Assembly: GCA_031275405.1 (NCBI GenBank)
Contig: JAISOV010000050.1
Span: forward strand, 1-39,663
Reading direction: 5' to 3'
Source: Clostridium sp.
GTDB taxonomy: Bacteria > Bacillota > Clostridia > Lachnospirales > Lachnospiraceae
DNA length: 39,663 nt
Under the pieces are notes generated by a model that saw only the letters and a program-made list of their open reading frames with translations, did not search any database and had not been told where the DNA came from. Position numbers and translations under genes: made by a program. Shown piece after piece: positions 38,358 to 39,663 of this stretch. Positions within the stretch are counted from its first letter, which is position 1, and every line of letters starts with the position of its first letter.

Positions 38358-39663
38358 TCACCGGGCCGGCGCGGGCAGCAGGGCCGGCAGGGTCAGGAGG
38401 GCGCGCAGGGTCAGGAGGGCGCGCAGGGCGGCTATGGCTCCGCCTCCTGCCCTGCCGCCGGATGCCTCCGCCCCGGCGTCCCCGGAAGCGTCCGCTCCGT
38501 CTGCCGCCGGGCTTCCGGCTTTGCCCGTCCCGGGATCCCGCGCTCCCATCTCCGCCGGCTCCTCCTCTTCCCCGGTCTTCGGGCTGCGCACGCCTGCGCC
38601 GCCCGGAGCCTCCGCAGGGGCAGGGGGCGCGGCGGCTCCCGCGTTCCCGGCGTTCCCCGCGTTCCCGGTATTTCCGGCGTTCCCGGTATTTCCGGTATTT
38701 CCGTCCCCTGCGGACACGAGCGGCGCGAAGGCATAGACCGAGAACTTCCTCACGTGGAAGACGGCCCGACCCTCCTCCGCCTTCACCTCGAAAGACTCGC
38801 CGTCCGCGTTCGCCTTAGGCGCCCGGGGGATCTCCTCCACCACGTCTCCGTGCAGCCGGTAGAGCGCCAGCCCCTCCGTGCGCCCCTCCAGGCCCTCCGG
38901 CAGCCCCACGGAGACCTCCAGCAGCACGGGCAGCTCGGACACCTCCCTCTTCTCCTTCACGGGCTTGCTGTCCTTGTCGTAGGAGGACGCGTACAGCGTC
39001 AGATCCACGTACCGCAGGGGGGCCTCCCTGCCGCCGGCCTGCGCCGCCTGCCGGATCCTCTCTTTCTCCTCCTCTCCCGCAGGGACGGCCTCCAGCCAGA
39101 TCCAGCCGTAGCCGCCATTACTCACGGCAGCGTAGCCCTCCTTGCTGATATGCTCTTTCTGGACTTCCCACCCGATGATGTCGAGCTCCTCATCGTTGAA
39201 CTCCCGGTCGTCGTCCTCCTCCGGCTCCCCGGCAGCGTAGTCCTGCGGCGCGCCCTCCAGGATATGGATCCCATCCCAGTACCAGTACCCCTTCCGGTAC
39301 CACCTGGCGTAGAGCGTGAGCGGGTACGCGCCGCCGTAGAGGCTGCCCGGCGCATAGCTGTCGCCTTTCCCGTCCGCCCGGGTGTTCCACCTGCCGAAGA
39401 GATACCCGTCCGTCTCCAGGTTCCCGGTGTTGTCCGCCACGGGGACGGCGGCGGCCTCGTATGCCCGCACGGAGACCGCAGGAACCACCCCGGATCCTTC
39501 CTGCGCTTCTCCCGGCCGGTTGGCGTCGTAGGTCACGGCGGGCGCCCTGCCCCGGAAGTCGAGGTAGCGCCCGTAAGCAGCGGGGATCTCCCCGGGCGCG
39601 GGGCGGGCGACATACGCGCCGCCGTCCGAGGTACGGTACCAATAGCCGTACCCGGCAGGGTCT
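38358..39663 (-). CDS. Surface protein with InlB-type repeat, 3' part only
   Basis: The frame is open to the right edge, so the start and most of the protein lie outside. Visible order: a Listeria-Bacteroides (InlB B-type) repeat around 39300-39550 (VTYDAN, then GYLFGRWNTRADGKGD and LYARWY), a second domain rich in acidic residues, a Gly-Asn-Thr/Ala run (NTGNAG units), and SPKTGEEEE, a sortase-like motif. The C-terminus ends in a hydrophobic, Ala/Leu-rich stretch with Arg at the end (ALLTLRALLTLPALL). This suggests an adhesin-like, wall-anchored protein, although the Arg/Pro-rich tail is atypical. Confidence 0.75.
   Translation of the reverse strand, partial: DPAGYGYWYRTSDGGAYVARPAPGEIPAAYGRYLDFRGRAPAVTYDANRPGEAQEGSGVVPAVSVRAYEAAAVPVADNTGNLETDGYLFGRWNTRADGKGDSYAPGSLYGGAYPLTLYARWYRKGYWYWDGIHILEGAPQDYAAGEPEEDDDREFNDEELDIIGWEVQKEHISKEGYAAVSNGGYGWIWLEAVPAGEEEKERIRQAAQAGGREAPLRYVDLTLYASSYDKDSKPVKEKREVSELPVLLEVSVGLPEGLEGRTEGLALYRLHGDVVEEIPRAPKANADGESFEVKAEEGRAVFHVRKFSVYAFAPLVSAGDGNTGNTGNAGNTGNAGNAGNAGAAAPPAPAEAPGGAGVRSPKTGEEEEPAEMGARDPGTGKAGSPAADGADASGDAGAEASGGRAGGGAIAALRALLTLRALLTLPALLPAPAR

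Overview
The window looks like a chromosomal segment of a GC-rich, spore-forming Clostridia bacterium, most likely a member of the Lachnospiraceae. The evidence is a complete eight-gene spoIIIA operon with a sigma-E-type promoter, Firmicutes-type MgtE, YigZ, DUF1700/HAAS and DUF3793 proteins, and AGGAGG-type ribosome sites. No rRNA, CRISPR array, prophage or intact insertion sequence is visible. Genus cannot be fixed from sequence reading alone.

Layout, almost all on the minus strand up to 29.3 kb. (1) 0.09-4.3 kb: a transglutaminase-like lipoprotein, release factor 3 (prfC) and phosphopentomutase (deoB). (2) 4.5-9.85 kb: spoIIIAA to spoIIIAH, the engulfment-stage channel between mother cell and forespore, isolated upstream by a terminator. 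(3) 10.4-15.2 kb: a compact operon of DUF3793 protein, small flavodoxin, a 33-residue peptide and two exporter-fold ABC half-transporters of the IrtAB/YbtPQ type. It is preceded by a long palindrome, a terminator-like hairpin and a broken AraC gene. It looks like a metal or siderophore acquisition system. (4) 15.8-20.3 kb: TetR regulator plus a heterodimeric multidrug-type ABC exporter, with a palindromic operator inside the promoter. (5) 20.4-21.9 kb: six tRNA genes (Pro, Gly, Arg, His, Gln, Leu) between a strong promoter and a strong terminator. (6) 22.0-26.2 kb: an operon of an RlmL-type RNA methyltransferase, a CwlD-like amidase that has lost most of its catalytic residues, RdgB and a YfcE/MJ0936-type phosphodiesterase. 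(7) 26.4-28.2 kb: a 57-residue Asn/Gln/Ser-rich gene with a forespore-type (sigma-G-like) promoter and its own terminator, then deoC and a HAAS-domain membrane protein. (8) 28.5-33.2 kb: an AraC regulator divergent from a second heterodimeric ABC exporter. (9) 33.2-39.7 kb: mgtE, a small membrane protein, yigZ, a membrane protein of unknown function, a frameshifted small secreted protein preceded by a 20-codon peptide, and the 3' part of a large repeat-containing surface protein that runs off the window.

Two themes cut across the regions. Many intergenic spaces hold their own short tandem or direct repeat (23, 25/29, 26, 32, 42, about 60 and 128 nt periods), and one structured element with covarying stems occurs twice. 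There are also three ABC half-transporter pairs, two with one degenerate ATP site and one with two intact sites, which separates the predicted exporters from the predicted importer.

The observations most worth following are the DUF3793-flavodoxin-micropeptide-ABC operon, the Asn-rich candidate spore protein, and the catalytically dead amidase.
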